A stretch of 33,455 nucleotides of DNA from an uncultured Clostridia bacterium (GTDB taxonomy: Bacteria; Bacillota; Clostridia; Monoglobales; Monoglobaceae): the NCBI GenBank assembly GCA_934454115.1, contig CAKSFQ010000024.1:1-33455 (forward strand). Reading direction: 5' to 3'. Shown here piece after piece: positions 1 through 7,485 of the stretch. The notes under the pieces are model-generated. The model saw only the letters and a program-made list of their open reading frames with translations. It made no database searches and was not told the origin of the DNA. The position numbers and the translations under genes were made by a program. Each line of letters begins with the position of its first letter. Position 1 is the first letter of the stretch.

Positions 1-76
1 GGCGATCCGGATGGGGTTCGAACCCACGACCTCCAGCGTGACAGGCTGGCATTCTAACCAACTGAACTACCGGACC
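1..76 (-). tRNA. tRNA-Asp (GTC)
   Basis: Read on the minus strand the sequence folds as a full cloverleaf. The acceptor arm GGTCCGG pairs with CCGGATC with one G-U. The anticodon stem CCAGC/GCTGG holds the loop CTGTCAC, giving anticodon GTC (Asp), and the T arm carries GGTTCGAACC. The discriminator is G at position 3. The window begins inside the 3' end, where CC is visible, so a genome-encoded CCA is probable but its last base lies outside. It is the distal gene of a three-tRNA cluster. Confidence 0.95.
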
Positions 77-83
77 GTAAACC

Positions 84-159
84 TGGTGGGCGCTATAGGG
101 CTCGAACCTATGACCCTCTGCTTGTAAGGCAGATGCTCTCCCAGCTGAGCTAAGCGCCC
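84..159 (-). tRNA. tRNA-Val (TAC), distal copy
   Basis: Cloverleaf on the minus strand with acceptor GGGCGCT/AGCGCCC, anticodon loop CTTACAA (anticodon TAC, Val), T loop GGTTCGAGCC, discriminator A and encoded CCA at 84-86. It is identical to the copy at 173-248, and the spacer between the two is 13 bases. It is probably processed from a common Val-Val-Asp precursor. Confidence 0.96.
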
Positions 160-172
160 GGGTTAAAAAGTG

Positions 173-248
173 TGGTGGGCGCTATAGGGCTCGAACCTAT
201 GACCCTCTGCTTGTAAGGCAGATGCTCTCCCAGCTGAGCTAAGCGCCC
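173..248 (-). tRNA. tRNA-Val (TAC), proximal copy
   Basis: Identical in sequence to the tRNA-Val at 84-159, including the encoded CCA at 173-175. The anticodon is TAC in loop CTTACAA. It is the first gene after the promoter at 283-311 and probably heads the precursor transcript. Tandem identical copies suggest recent duplication or gene conversion that keeps valine tRNA dosage up. Confidence 0.96.
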
Positions 249-282
249 ACACAATCGTTATCTCAAAAGCGACAACATTAGC

Positions 283-311
283 ATTATACTCCGATTCTCT
301 AAAAAAGTCAA
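283..311 (-). promoter_or_regulatory. Promoter of the tRNA cluster
   Basis: On the minus strand TTGACT (306-311) is followed after exactly 17 bases by TATAAT (283-288). This is an almost perfect sigma-A promoter about 35 bases before the first tRNA-Val, as expected for a strongly expressed stable-RNA unit. Confidence 0.85.
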
Positions 312-328
312 TATATGCAGTTTGAATT

Positions 329-358
329 ATTCCCTGTTATATGAAAATAACAGGGAAT
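329..358 (-). terminator. Hairpin downstream of hslO
   Basis: A perfect 12-bp inverted repeat, ATTCCCTGTTAT / ATAACAGGGAAT, with a 6-base loop lies 50 bases after the hslO stop. There is no clean T run directly after the stem on the minus strand, so it may be a weak intrinsic terminator or an mRNA 3'-end-stabilising hairpin. It separates hslO from the tRNA promoter. Confidence 0.5.
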
Positions 359-407
359 ATTCTTCCGTATTCTTTAAAATACGTTTTTTATCTCGCGATT
401 TTAAAAA

Positions 408-1292
408 TCAATCTCGCTTGCTTTTCTCAAGCAGAGCCGCAAGCTGGCTGCTGTCAAACGAATAAGCCTTGTTGCAAAAATGACAAACAATTTCAGCGCT
501 GCCCTGTTCCCGGATCATGTCGCTGATCTCTTTCTTTCCGAGGGAGATGATGGCTTGCTCCATCCGCGCCCTGCTGCAGTTGCAGTGATAGCCGATCGCC
601 CTGGCGCCTAAAAACTCAATATCAAAGCCAAGCATGATATAGCGAATCATATCCTCCGGCGTCATGCCCTGCTTCAGCATATCGGTGACGCCCATCAGGT
701 CTTTGATGCTGTTTTCCAGCTTGGCAAGACTTTTTTCGTCGCAGCCGGGCATCACCTGAACCAGAAATCCGCCGGCGCATTGGATGCTGTAATCACGGTC
801 AACCAAAACGCCGAGGCCGACCACGCTGGGGATTTGCTCCGACTGCATAAAATAATAGGCCAGATCATCGCCGATTTCACCCGTTTGAAGCGGAACCTGT
901 CCGATATACGGTTCCTTTAATTTTAGATCGCGGATTATGCTGAGTGTGCCGCGGCCGATGGCGCCGCCAACGTCAATTTTTCCGTTTTCTTTCAGCGGCA
1001 GATCGGCAGTCGGATTTGCGACATAGCCTTTTGCGCCGCCGTGGGAATCCGCGACCACGACCAGCATACCAAGCGGGCCGTCGCCCCGGATTTGCAGGGT
1101 CAGACCGGCATCCTCTTCTTTTAAGGAGTCGGCCATCAAAAACCCGGCGGTTAGCAGACGGCCGAGCGCCGCCGAGGCAGGCGGCGCGGTCCGATGATAT
1201 TGATGTGCGGTATTTACCGTCTCGGTTGTGACGGCTGCCGTTATTTTAAAAAATCCGTCTTTGGTGATTGCTTTTGTTAATTGATCTTGCAT
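408..1292 (-). CDS. hslO: Hsp33 redox-regulated holdase chaperone
   Basis: A protein of 294 residues, the usual length for Hsp33, a cytosolic chaperone that binds unfolding proteins once activated by oxidation. The C-terminal zinc and redox switch is intact, with a CxC at Cys237/Cys239 and a CxxC at Cys270/Cys273. These cysteines bind zinc when reduced and form disulfides under oxidative stress in characterised Hsp33 proteins. The ATG at 1292 was chosen because GGAG lies 7 bases upstream. An in-frame ATG at 1325 would sit upstream of the start of transcription predicted from the promoter at 1330-1359. The gene is divergent from the SDR dehydrogenase and single on its transcript. Confidence 0.95.
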   Translation of the reverse strand: MQDQLTKAITKDGFFKITAAVTTETVNTAHQYHRTAPPASAALGRLLTAGFLMADSLKEEDAGLTLQIRGDGPLGMLVVVADSHGGAKGYVANPTADLPLKENGKIDVGGAIGRGTLSIIRDLKLKEPYIGQVPLQTGEIGDDLAYYFMQSEQIPSVVGLGVLVDRDYSIQCAGGFLVQVMPGCDEKSLAKLENSIKDLMGVTDMLKQGMTPEDMIRYIMLGFDIEFLGARAIGYHCNCSRARMEQAIISLGKKEISDMIREQGSAEIVCHFCNKAYSFDSSQLAALLEKSKRD

Positions 1293-1329
1293 AGTAGGTC
1301 TCCATTCTTCTATCTGAAATAACATATTC

Positions 1330-1359
1330 AGTATAGCATACAGCGGCGGAATGTGTCAA
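1330..1359 (-). promoter_or_regulatory. Promoter of hslO
   Basis: On the minus strand TTGACA (1354-1359), an 18-base spacer and TATACT (1330-1335) form a strong sigma-A promoter. The predicted start near 1323 gives a leader of about 30 bases to the ATG at 1292. It is back to back with the promoter of the dehydrogenase gene; the two -35 boxes are 19 bases apart. Confidence 0.8.
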
Positions 1360-1378
1360 CGTTTTCGCGCGGAGGGAT

Positions 1379-1407
1379 TTGACTTTTAAGGTCGTTTGTG
1401 CTATACT
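1379..1407 (+). promoter_or_regulatory. Promoter of the SDR dehydrogenase gene
   Basis: TTGACT (1379-1384), exactly 17 bases, then TATACT (1402-1407). The start codon is 35 bases further on, behind GAGGAGG at 1425-1431. Confidence 0.82.
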
Positions 1408-1441
1408 GAAAACAGCAAAATATTGAGGAGGTTTTTTCGAT

Positions 1442-2242
1442 ATGGGTATGATGGACAAGTTCAGTTTAAACGGCAAGATTGCCCTGGTTACCGGTGCGTC
1501 CTACGGGATTGGATATGCCATTGCCAAGGGAATGCACGCGGCCGGTGCAAAGATCGTGTTTTGCGACATTAAGCAGGAGTTTGTGGACAGGGGGCTTGCC
1601 TCTTACGAAAAGGACGGGATTGATGCGAAGGGGTATGTTTGCGACGTTACCGATGAGGCGGCTGTCGGCGAGATGGTTGCAAAGATTGAAAAAGAAGTCG
1701 GCATCGTTGATATTCTGGTCAACAATGCCGGTATTATCAAGCGGATTCCGATGTGCGACATGACCGCGGAGGAATTCAGGCAGGTCATCGATGTTGACTT
1801 AAACGCACCGTTTATTGTTGCAAAGGCGGTCATCCCCAGTATGATCAAAAAGGGTCACGGTAAGATTATCAACATCTGCTCGATGATGAGTGAGCTCGGC
1901 CGTGAGACGGTTTCTGCTTATGCGGCAGCCAAGGGCGGACTAAAGATGCTGACGCGGAATATCTGTTCCGAGTACGGTGAGTATAACATCCAGTGTAACG
2001 GTATCGGGCCGGGATATATCGCAACGCCGCAGACGGCGCCCCTGCGTGAGACGCAGCCGGACGGCAGCCGTCACCCGTTCGATCAGTTTATTATTGCTAA
2101 GACGCCGGCGGCTCGCTGGGGCGATCCGGAGGATTTGGCAGGCCCTGCCGTATTCCTGGCTTCGGATGCCTCCGACTTTGTCAACGGTCATATTCTTTAC
2201 GTTGACGGCGGTATTCTGGCATACATCGGCAAGCAGCCGTAA
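1442..2242 (+). CDS. SDR-family dehydrogenase, gluconate 5-dehydrogenase-like
   Basis: A classical short-chain dehydrogenase/reductase of 266 residues. It has the nucleotide-binding TGASYGIG at 17-24, NNAG at 94-97, and the catalytic Ser147, Tyr160 and Lys164. Asp42 at the end of the second strand favours NAD over NADP. The overall sequence resembles the gluconate 5-dehydrogenase (IdnO/Gno) and KduD-like group, which interconvert a sugar acid and its keto form; the exact substrate cannot be read from the sequence. It has its own promoter and terminator and no sugar-acid pathway genes beside it, so it is an isolated catabolic gene. GAGGAGG lies 10 bases before ATG 1442; ATGs at 1448 and 1451 are possible alternative starts. 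Confidence 0.88.
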   Translation: MGMMDKFSLNGKIALVTGASYGIGYAIAKGMHAAGAKIVFCDIKQEFVDRGLASYEKDGIDAKGYVCDVTDEAAVGEMVAKIEKEVGIVDILVNNAGIIKRIPMCDMTAEEFRQVIDVDLNAPFIVAKAVIPSMIKKGHGKIINICSMMSELGRETVSAYAAAKGGLKMLTRNICSEYGEYNIQCNGIGPGYIATPQTAPLRETQPDGSRHPFDQFIIAKTPAARWGDPEDLAGPAVFLASDASDFVNGHILYVDGGILAYIGKQP

Positions 2243-2265
2243 TGTTCTGAAAAAGAGAATCAAGG

Positions 2266-2294
2266 AGCGCCGACGGATTTCCGCCGGCGCTTTT
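2266..2294 (+). terminator. Terminator of the SDR dehydrogenase gene
   Basis: AGCGCCG pairs with CGGCGCT, and after one A-C mismatch CGG pairs with CCG around an ATTT loop. TTTT follows. It starts 23 bases after the stop codon. Confidence 0.8.
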
Positions 2295-2317
2295 GTCTGT
2301 CGAAAAAGTCGATTTCA

Positions 2318-2660
2318 GCAAGATATTGCTTTGAATTGATAGCCCTACGCCCGCGTCACATCTGCCTGCGCAGTGGCTCGATTTGACGAAAACCGTCAAA
2401 CCATTGCCTAGGCTTCGGCGCTGCTCCTTTTCCCAAAAATCAAGTAAGATTTTTGGAAGGCCCTATGTTGCCCGCCGCGCCCGCTTGGGCAATGTCGCAA
2501 TATCTTGCCGAAAACGGCGTAAAATCGGCAAAAAATTTCATTTCTGCGCCGTCCGGGGCGATGATTGCCGGTGGCAATCGTCCATCGCTGACCGAGGCGA
2601 GAGCCGAGACAGGCATGACGGAACCGGGGTTGGCGATCAAATCAAAATGAAATTTTTTGC
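2318..2660. repeat. Structured non-coding region with nested inverted repeats
   Basis: This fills the 400-base gap between two convergent genes. Several perfect inverted repeats are visible. A 12-mer GCAAGATATTGC at 2318-2329 has its reverse complement at 2497-2508. CCAAAAATC/GATTTTTGG forms a hairpin at 2433-2456. A 16-bp pair lies at 2528-2543 and 2645-2660 (GCAAAAAATTTCATTT and its complement). Inside that pair is a compact hairpin at 2558-2588 (GATTGCC GGT GGCAATC core). Short open frames exist on both strands but none has a ribosome binding site or a recognisable product. It may be a distant relative of the elements at 14709-14850 and 26312-26588; the resemblance is weak. Confidence 0.55.
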
Positions 2661-2696
2661 AAAATAAGGTTTATCAGCGCTCTTGCCTGTCTGTGT

Positions 2697-4322
2697 TCAG
2701 ATACAGCTTCGCTTAATTTTTTTTGTGGTGGTCTTTTCAAATTCCGTCTTGCGGAATTTCACCTTTTTGACCTGTTTATAGCCGGCAAGACCTTGATTGA
2801 CCTCTTTGACGGCAGTCTCGATCTGTGCCCGAATGGCGGCCATATCACCCTCCGCATCGGAATAAATCTCGGCAACAATGGTTTCCTTTTCTTGGTAGAC
2901 CACAACCTCGGTCACATTTTCGATAAAAGAAAGCAGGGTTTCGATTTCCTCCGGGTAGACGTTTTTGCCGTTGTCCAGGATAATAAGGTTCTTTTTGCGG
3001 CCGGTAATGCAAAGCAGGCCATCCTTTATTTTGCCGATATCGCCCGTGCGGAACCAACCGTCCTTCAGCACATTTTGGGTCTCTTCTTCCTTATGATAGT
3101 AGCCAAGCATCACAATGTCGCCCTTGACGCAGATTTCGCCCTCGCCGTCACTGTCCGGGTTGTCGATTTTGACCGAGACGCCGGGAATCGGCGCGCCGAC
3201 TGTGCCGTAACGGATATTGTTGTTGCGGTTCAGCGCCACAATCGGTGAACATTCGGTGATGCCGTAGCCGTTGATAATGGTGATACCGAGATCTTCAAAG
3301 CCTTTCATATACCGGTCCGAGATCGGCGCGCCGCCGGTAATCAGCATAGAGAGGTTTCCGCCGAACTGGTTGATGACCGAGCGGAAGAAGGGTCGCCGAA
3401 GATCAATACCGACCCTGCGCAGCGCGTTACTGACCGTGATCAGGCGGCGCAAAAGCTTTGCCTTTCCGCTTTTTTCGGCTGCCTTCCAAATATTTTTATA
3501 AAAGTTTTCAATAAACAGGGGAACCACCGAAATATGACCCGGCTTTGCAGTCTGAATATCCTTTAAAACGGTTTTTAAACTGTTGTTGATAAAGATAGAG
3601 TTCCCCATCCAAAGCTGGCAGATAACACTCGCCATAAAGCCGAAGGTGTGATTCAGCGGCAGGATTGCCATGGTTCCGTCCGGAATATACATACAGGACA
3701 TGCTGCAGTAGGCGTCCTGTGCCAGATTCTTTTGCGAGAGCATGACGCCCTTGGGGTCGCCGGTCGTGCCGGAGGTATAGATGATGGCACACATGGCATC
3801 GTGGTCAAGGCGCACGCTCTCGTACAGACGACTGCCGCTTTTCAGCAGATCGGCGCCTTCCTTTAAGATAGCGTCAAAATCGTCCATACCAATCATTTTA
3901 TCGATGGAAAGACCGTCCTCCTGCATCGTGCGGACGCATTTTTCTTTTGTGTGGGAGTAGACAAAGATGGCAGGCCGGCTGTCGGCCAGCAAAACGGCGA
4001 TCTCGGCCGGTTTTAATTCCTTGTCGATCGGCACAATCACATTTCCGGTGTTGACAACAGCCAGATAGGTTACGACCCAGGCGTAGCTGTTTTCCCCAAG
4101 CACAGCGATTCTGGCGCCGTGTTCGACTCCGGCGTTTAAAATATATTCCCCAAGCGCGGTGACGTCACGGAATAGCCTTTGGTAGCTGATACAAACCAGG
4201 TCGTCACCCTTTCGGTACCAAAATGCCTTTTTCTCTCCGTAGGTATCCATACCATAGGACACCAGCTCCCTTAAATCCTTTAATTTGGCACGTTCTACGT
4301 GCTGCTCCGGTGGTTGTTTCAT
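2697..4322 (-). CDS. AMP-forming acyl-CoA ligase (long-chain fatty acid type)
   Basis: A protein of 541 residues from the adenylate-forming superfamily, which activates a carboxylic acid with ATP to an acyl-AMP and then transfers it to CoA. The P-loop-like motif YTSGTTGDPKG is at about 182-192, the adenine-binding GYGITECS at about 352-359, TGD at about 426-428, and the hinge GRKKNLIILDNGKNVYPEE follows. A lysine-rich end carries the probable catalytic lysine. The architecture resembles long-chain fatty acyl-CoA synthetases, but the substrate is inferred. ATG 4322 (AGAGG 7 bases upstream) is preferred to the adjacent in-frame GTG at 4325. The gene follows sigH with a terminator-like hairpin in between, and no tail terminator was found. 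Confidence 0.88.
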   Translation of the reverse strand: MKQPPEQHVERAKLKDLRELVSYGMDTYGEKKAFWYRKGDDLVCISYQRLFRDVTALGEYILNAGVEHGARIAVLGENSYAWVVTYLAVVNTGNVIVPIDKELKPAEIAVLLADSRPAIFVYSHTKEKCVRTMQEDGLSIDKMIGMDDFDAILKEGADLLKSGSRLYESVRLDHDAMCAIIYTSGTTGDPKGVMLSQKNLAQDAYCSMSCMYIPDGTMAILPLNHTFGFMASVICQLWMGNSIFINNSLKTVLKDIQTAKPGHISVVPLFIENFYKNIWKAAEKSGKAKLLRRLITVSNALRRVGIDLRRPFFRSVINQFGGNLSMLITGGAPISDRYMKGFEDLGITIINGYGITECSPIVALNRNNNIRYGTVGAPIPGVSVKIDNPDSDGEGEICVKGDIVMLGYYHKEEETQNVLKDGWFRTGDIGKIKDGLLCITGRKKNLIILDNGKNVYPEEIETLLSFIENVTEVVVYQEKETIVAEIYSDAEGDMAAIRAQIETAVKEVNQGLAGYKQVKKVKFRKTEFEKTTTKKIKRSCI

Positions 4323-4345
4323 CACAATTCCTCTCCCTTCTATTT

Positions 4346-4378
4346 AAAAAAAGCCGTATCGCCGGCTGCGACACAGCT
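4346..4378 (-). terminator. Intrinsic terminator or attenuator between sigH and the acyl-CoA ligase
   Basis: On the minus strand AGCTGTGTCGC (4368-4378) pairs with GCGATACGGCT (4352-4362), an 11-bp stem with two G-U pairs and a 5-base loop. The 3' arm ends directly in a run of seven T on that strand. It starts 2 bases after the sigH stop and ends about 24 bases before the ligase ATG. That leaves no room for a promoter after it. Confidence 0.82.
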
Positions 4379-4380
4379 TT

Positions 4381-5004
4381 TTAGGATCCCTTTTCCGCAT
4401 CGGCCAGCTTGCGCTTTAGCCGCTGCAGCGCGTTATCGATTGATTTAGGGCTGCGCCCCAAACCGGCGGCAATTTCCTGATAATTCATGCCGCTGAGATA
4501 TAAAGAGAGCACCGACTGCTCCAGCGGACTGAGCTTTTGCGCAATTTCTTCCTCCAGCGCCTCCGCCTTTTCGCGGCGGAGAAACATCTCCTCCGGATCA
4601 ACGGATTTACGCTCTGCCAGCATGTCAACCAGCGTTCGTTCGGTGTCGTCCTCATAGACCGGCTTGCTGAGCGAGACGTAGGAGTTGAGCGGCATATGCT
4701 TTAGCCGTGCCGCTGTCTTGACCGCGGTAATAATCTGTCTTTTTACGCACATTTCCGCAAAGCCGCGAAAGGAGGCCTGCTTGGTTGCGTCAAAGTCGCG
4801 GATCGCTTTAAACAGGCCAATCATCCCTTCCTGTACCAGATCTTCTTTATCGGCGCCCGGCAGAAAGTACAGCTTTGCACGGGTGCGAACCAGGTTTTTA
4901 TAGCGGGTAAGAACGTATTCGGTGGCGGTTTTATCCCCTTCTGCGGACAGTTCCACCAGCTGCTCATCCGCCATGGTCTCGTAGGAAAATTCTTCCCTTG
5001 CCAT
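4381..5004 (-). CDS. sigH: Sporulation-type RNA polymerase sigma factor, sigma-H
   Basis: A sigma-70 family protein of 207 residues without region 1.1. Region 2 carries the core-binding and -10 recognition segment DLVQEGMIGLFKAIRDFD at about 55-72. Region 4 has a helix-turn-helix at about 158-200 (NYQEIAAGLGRSPKSIDNALQRLKRKL). Length and motifs match the SigH (Spo0H) group of Firmicutes, which in known species drives transition-phase and early sporulation genes. GAGGAGG lies 6 bases before the ATG. Only 39 bases separate it from the ackA stop, so co-transcription with pta-ackA is likely, although an internal promoter within ackA cannot be excluded. A strong terminator follows immediately. Confidence 0.9.
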   Translation of the reverse strand: MAREEFSYETMADEQLVELSAEGDKTATEYVLTRYKNLVRTRAKLYFLPGADKEDLVQEGMIGLFKAIRDFDATKQASFRGFAEMCVKRQIITAVKTAARLKHMPLNSYVSLSKPVYEDDTERTLVDMLAERKSVDPEEMFLRREKAEALEEEIAQKLSPLEQSVLSLYLSGMNYQEIAAGLGRSPKSIDNALQRLKRKLADAEKGS

Positions 5005-5043
5005 TTTGGCCCTCCTCTATGCAAAATCGGCGCCGTGCCGTCG

Positions 5044-6243
5044 CTATTTTATCAGGGCAGCAGTGTCGCGGGCGATCATCAATTCCTCATTGGTGGGAAT
5101 GACATAAACATCGACGCGGCTGTCCGGCGTGCTGAGCACGACTTCCTCGCCCCTGGATTTCTGATTTAAGTCGTCGTTCAGCGTTACGCCGAGATAACCC
5201 AGGTATCCGGCGATTTCTGCCCGGACCCGTCCGTCGTTTTCGCCGACGCCGGCCGTGAAGGCGATGGCGTCAACGCCGTTCATCGCCGCAGTGTATGCGC
5301 CGATATATTTTGCAACACGGTAACAAAAAGCTTCAAGAGCGACCTTGGCTAAGTGGTTGCCCTCATCGGAGGCCTTCTGCACATCGCGGAAGTCAGAAGA
5401 AATACCGCCGCTCATACCTAAAATGCCGGATTTTTTATTAAACAAATTCAGCACCTCGTTAATATCCTTGCCCTCTTTGTTGCAAATATACTGTGCAACC
5501 GTGGGGTCAATGTCGCCGCAGCGGGTACCCATAATTAAACCCTCCAGCGGGGTCAGTCCCATACTGGTGTCCACGCACTTTCCGCCAATGGAGGCAGAAA
5601 CGCTGGCGCCGTTTCCTAAGTGACAGACAATCACCTTCGCGGTTTGCGCGTCAAGCTTGCCAAAGCGGATTGCCTCCTTTGAGACAAAGTTATGGCTGGT
5701 GCCGTGGAATCCGTATTTACGGAGACTGTATTTTTCGAGATATTCATGCGGGATTGCATAAGTATATGCCTTTTCTGCCATCGCCATACCAAAGGCGGTA
5801 TCAAAAACGGCTACATTGGGTTTTCCGGGCATTGCTGCCTCACAGGCCTCGATTCCGGTGAGGTTTGCCGGGTTATGCAAGGGCCCTAAATCAAAGCATT
5901 CGCGGATCACGCGCTTTACGTCATCGTTGACGACGATCGAGTCGCTGTAAACCATGCCGCCGTGCAGCACACGGTGACCGACTGCGTCAATCTCGTCCAC
6001 GCTCTTTACGACGCCGTGGTCGGCGCTGAGCAGCGCCTCTAAAACCAGGCCGACGGCAATCTTGTGCTCCGGCATTGGAGTTTCCCTGACATAGTTGTCC
6101 CTGCCCGGCACCTTGTGGGTCAGTCTTGAACCGTCAATGCCGATTCTTTCGCACAGTCCTTTTGCCAGAACAGATTCGGTCTCCATGTCGATTAACTGAT
6201 ACTTGAGGGAAGAACTCCCTGCGTTGATGACTAAGATTTTCAT
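5044..6243 (-). CDS. ackA: Acetate kinase
   Basis: A protein of 399 residues, the standard length for AckA, which converts acetyl phosphate and ADP to acetate and ATP. Family motifs are present in order: INAGSSSLKY at the N terminus, VFDTAFG, KYGFHGTSH, GNGASVSA, PLEGLIMGTRCGDIDP and the late FTAGVGEN block. The ATG at 6243 is preceded by AGGAGG at 7 bases; an in-frame TTG two codons upstream has poor spacing. It lies 17 bases downstream of pta, the classical substrate-level phosphorylation pair, and upstream of sigH. Confidence 0.97.
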   Translation of the reverse strand: MKILVINAGSSSLKYQLIDMETESVLAKGLCERIGIDGSRLTHKVPGRDNYVRETPMPEHKIAVGLVLEALLSADHGVVKSVDEIDAVGHRVLHGGMVYSDSIVVNDDVKRVIRECFDLGPLHNPANLTGIEACEAAMPGKPNVAVFDTAFGMAMAEKAYTYAIPHEYLEKYSLRKYGFHGTSHNFVSKEAIRFGKLDAQTAKVIVCHLGNGASVSASIGGKCVDTSMGLTPLEGLIMGTRCGDIDPTVAQYICNKEGKDINEVLNLFNKKSGILGMSGGISSDFRDVQKASDEGNHLAKVALEAFCYRVAKYIGAYTAAMNGVDAIAFTAGVGENDGRVRAEIAGYLGYLGVTLNDDLNQKSRGEEVVLSTPDSRVDVYVIPTNEELMIARDTAALIK

Positions 6244-6260
6244 GCTCAATCCTCCTGTTT

Positions 6261-7262
6261 CTATTTGTCCTGCTGCTGCGCCTGTACACAGGTTAAGGCA
6301 ACAACGCCGACGATATCTTCAAAGCTGCACCCGCGGGAGAGGTCGTTGACCGGCTTTGCAATTCCCTGGGTCAAAGGGCCGTAGGCTTCTGCCTTTGCCA
6401 GTCTCTGTACCAGCTTATAGCCGATGTTGCCGGCATCTAGGTTCGGGAAAATCAAAACGTTTGCCTTGCCTGCAATCGGACTGTCGGGCGCCTTGGATGC
6501 GCCGATTGCCGGTACAATGGCGGCGTCCAGCTGCAGCTCACCGTCCAGCTTCAACTCCGGCGCCAGCTCTTTGGCAATGGCTGCTGCGTGGCGTACCTTA
6601 TCGACATGCTCCGAATTTGCACTGCCGCGGGAGGAATAAGAGAGCATAGCAACTCTTGGCTCTTCACCAACTAAGGCGCGGAACGAATTTGCGGAGGATA
6701 CGGCAATTTGTGCCAACTTTTCTTCGTCCGGGTACTCGTTCAGGCCACAGTCGGAGAATACAAAGGTTCCGTTTTCGCCGTACGCACAGTCGGGAACAAT
6801 CATCAAAAAGAATGCGGAAACCACCTTGGTGTCCGGTGCGGTTTTGATGACCTGCAATGCGCTTCGCAACACGTTAGCCGAGGAATTCACCGCGCCGGCT
6901 ACCATGCCGTCTGCCATGCCGGTCTTTACCAGCATACAGCCAAAATACAGCGTGTTTAAAATGGTTTCGGCTGCCTTTTCCTCTGTCATGCCCTTGGCCT
7001 TTCTCAGTTCATAGAGCTTAGCTGCAAAATCCGCCGTCAGGTCGCTGGCGGCAGGATCAATAATCCTTGCGCCGGAAAGGTCCAAATCCGCGGAAAGCTC
7101 CTTGATTTTCGCCTCGTTGCCAAGCAGGATAACGTTTGCAAATCCTTCCCGCAGTACTGCGTCCGCCGCCTGGACGGTGCGGCGCTCCTCTCCCTCGGCT
7201 AAGACGATGGTTTTTTTATCGCCTTTGGCGAGCGCTTTCATTTTGTCCATAAATGTCGACAT
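6261..7262 (-). CDS. pta: Phosphate acetyltransferase
   Basis: A protein of 333 residues, the short (class I) Pta without the N-terminal regulatory domains of the enterobacterial enzyme. It exchanges acetyl-CoA and phosphate for acetyl phosphate and CoA, feeding AckA. Family segments such as LAEGEERRTVQAA near the N terminus, SYSSRGSANSEHV in the middle and IFPNLDAGNIGYKLVQRLA near the end are intact. Two in-frame ATGs occur at 7268 and 7262; the second is chosen because AGAGG is 8 bases before it and only 2 bases before the first. It heads the pta-ackA-sigH-ligase series and is divergent from tmcAL. Confidence 0.96.
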   Translation of the reverse strand: MSTFMDKMKALAKGDKKTIVLAEGEERRTVQAADAVLREGFANVILLGNEAKIKELSADLDLSGARIIDPAASDLTADFAAKLYELRKAKGMTEEKAAETILNTLYFGCMLVKTGMADGMVAGAVNSSANVLRSALQVIKTAPDTKVVSAFFLMIVPDCAYGENGTFVFSDCGLNEYPDEEKLAQIAVSSANSFRALVGEEPRVAMLSYSSRGSANSEHVDKVRHAAAIAKELAPELKLDGELQLDAAIVPAIGASKAPDSPIAGKANVLIFPNLDAGNIGYKLVQRLAKAEAYGPLTQGIAKPVNDLSRGCSFEDIVGVVALTCVQAQQQDK

Positions 7263-7346
7263 TGTCATTACCTCTCTTATAGAAATCTATCATTTTCCGG
7301 GACAGACGCACCGTACACGCGATTACGTGCGCATGCCCACCCGACC

Positions 7347-7375
7347 ATTATACACCTTTGTGATTTATAAAACAA
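7347..7375 (-). promoter_or_regulatory. Probable promoter of pta-ackA
   Basis: On the minus strand TTGTTT (7370-7375), 17 bases, then TATAAT (7347-7352). The -10 is perfect and the -35 weak. The leader to pta would be about 80 bases. Confidence 0.6.
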
Positions 7376-7377
7376 GA

Positions 7378-7413
7378 AAAAAATAGAATTTTTTCTTGTG
7401 AATTCTATTTTTT
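7378..7413. promoter_or_regulatory. Palindrome between the pta and tmcAL promoters
   Basis: A perfect 13-bp inverted repeat, AAAAAATAGAATT and AATTCTATTTTTT, with a 10-base centre. It abuts the -35 of the pta promoter and covers the -35 and spacer of the tmcAL promoter. The position suits an operator controlling both directions. It could also form a hairpin, but on either strand it lies before the start of transcription, so an operator role is more likely than a terminator. Confidence 0.5.
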
Positions 7414-7423
7414 GTGCTATACT
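7396..7423 (+). promoter_or_regulatory. Probable promoter of tmcAL
   Basis: TTGTGA (7396-7401), 16 bases, TATACT (7418-7423). It lies 62 bases before the TTG start and overlaps one arm of the 7378-7413 palindrome. Confidence 0.6.
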
Positions 7424-7485
7424 AATAGAAGAAAATCGAAAATTCTGTTGATTTCGTATGATTTCCAAAGGTAGGTGGCAGAATA

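Noticed and set aside
2383..2667. Short overlapping open frames on both strands in the 2295-2696 gap
   Set aside because: None has a ribosome binding site, and the region is dominated by inverted repeats, so coding is unlikely.
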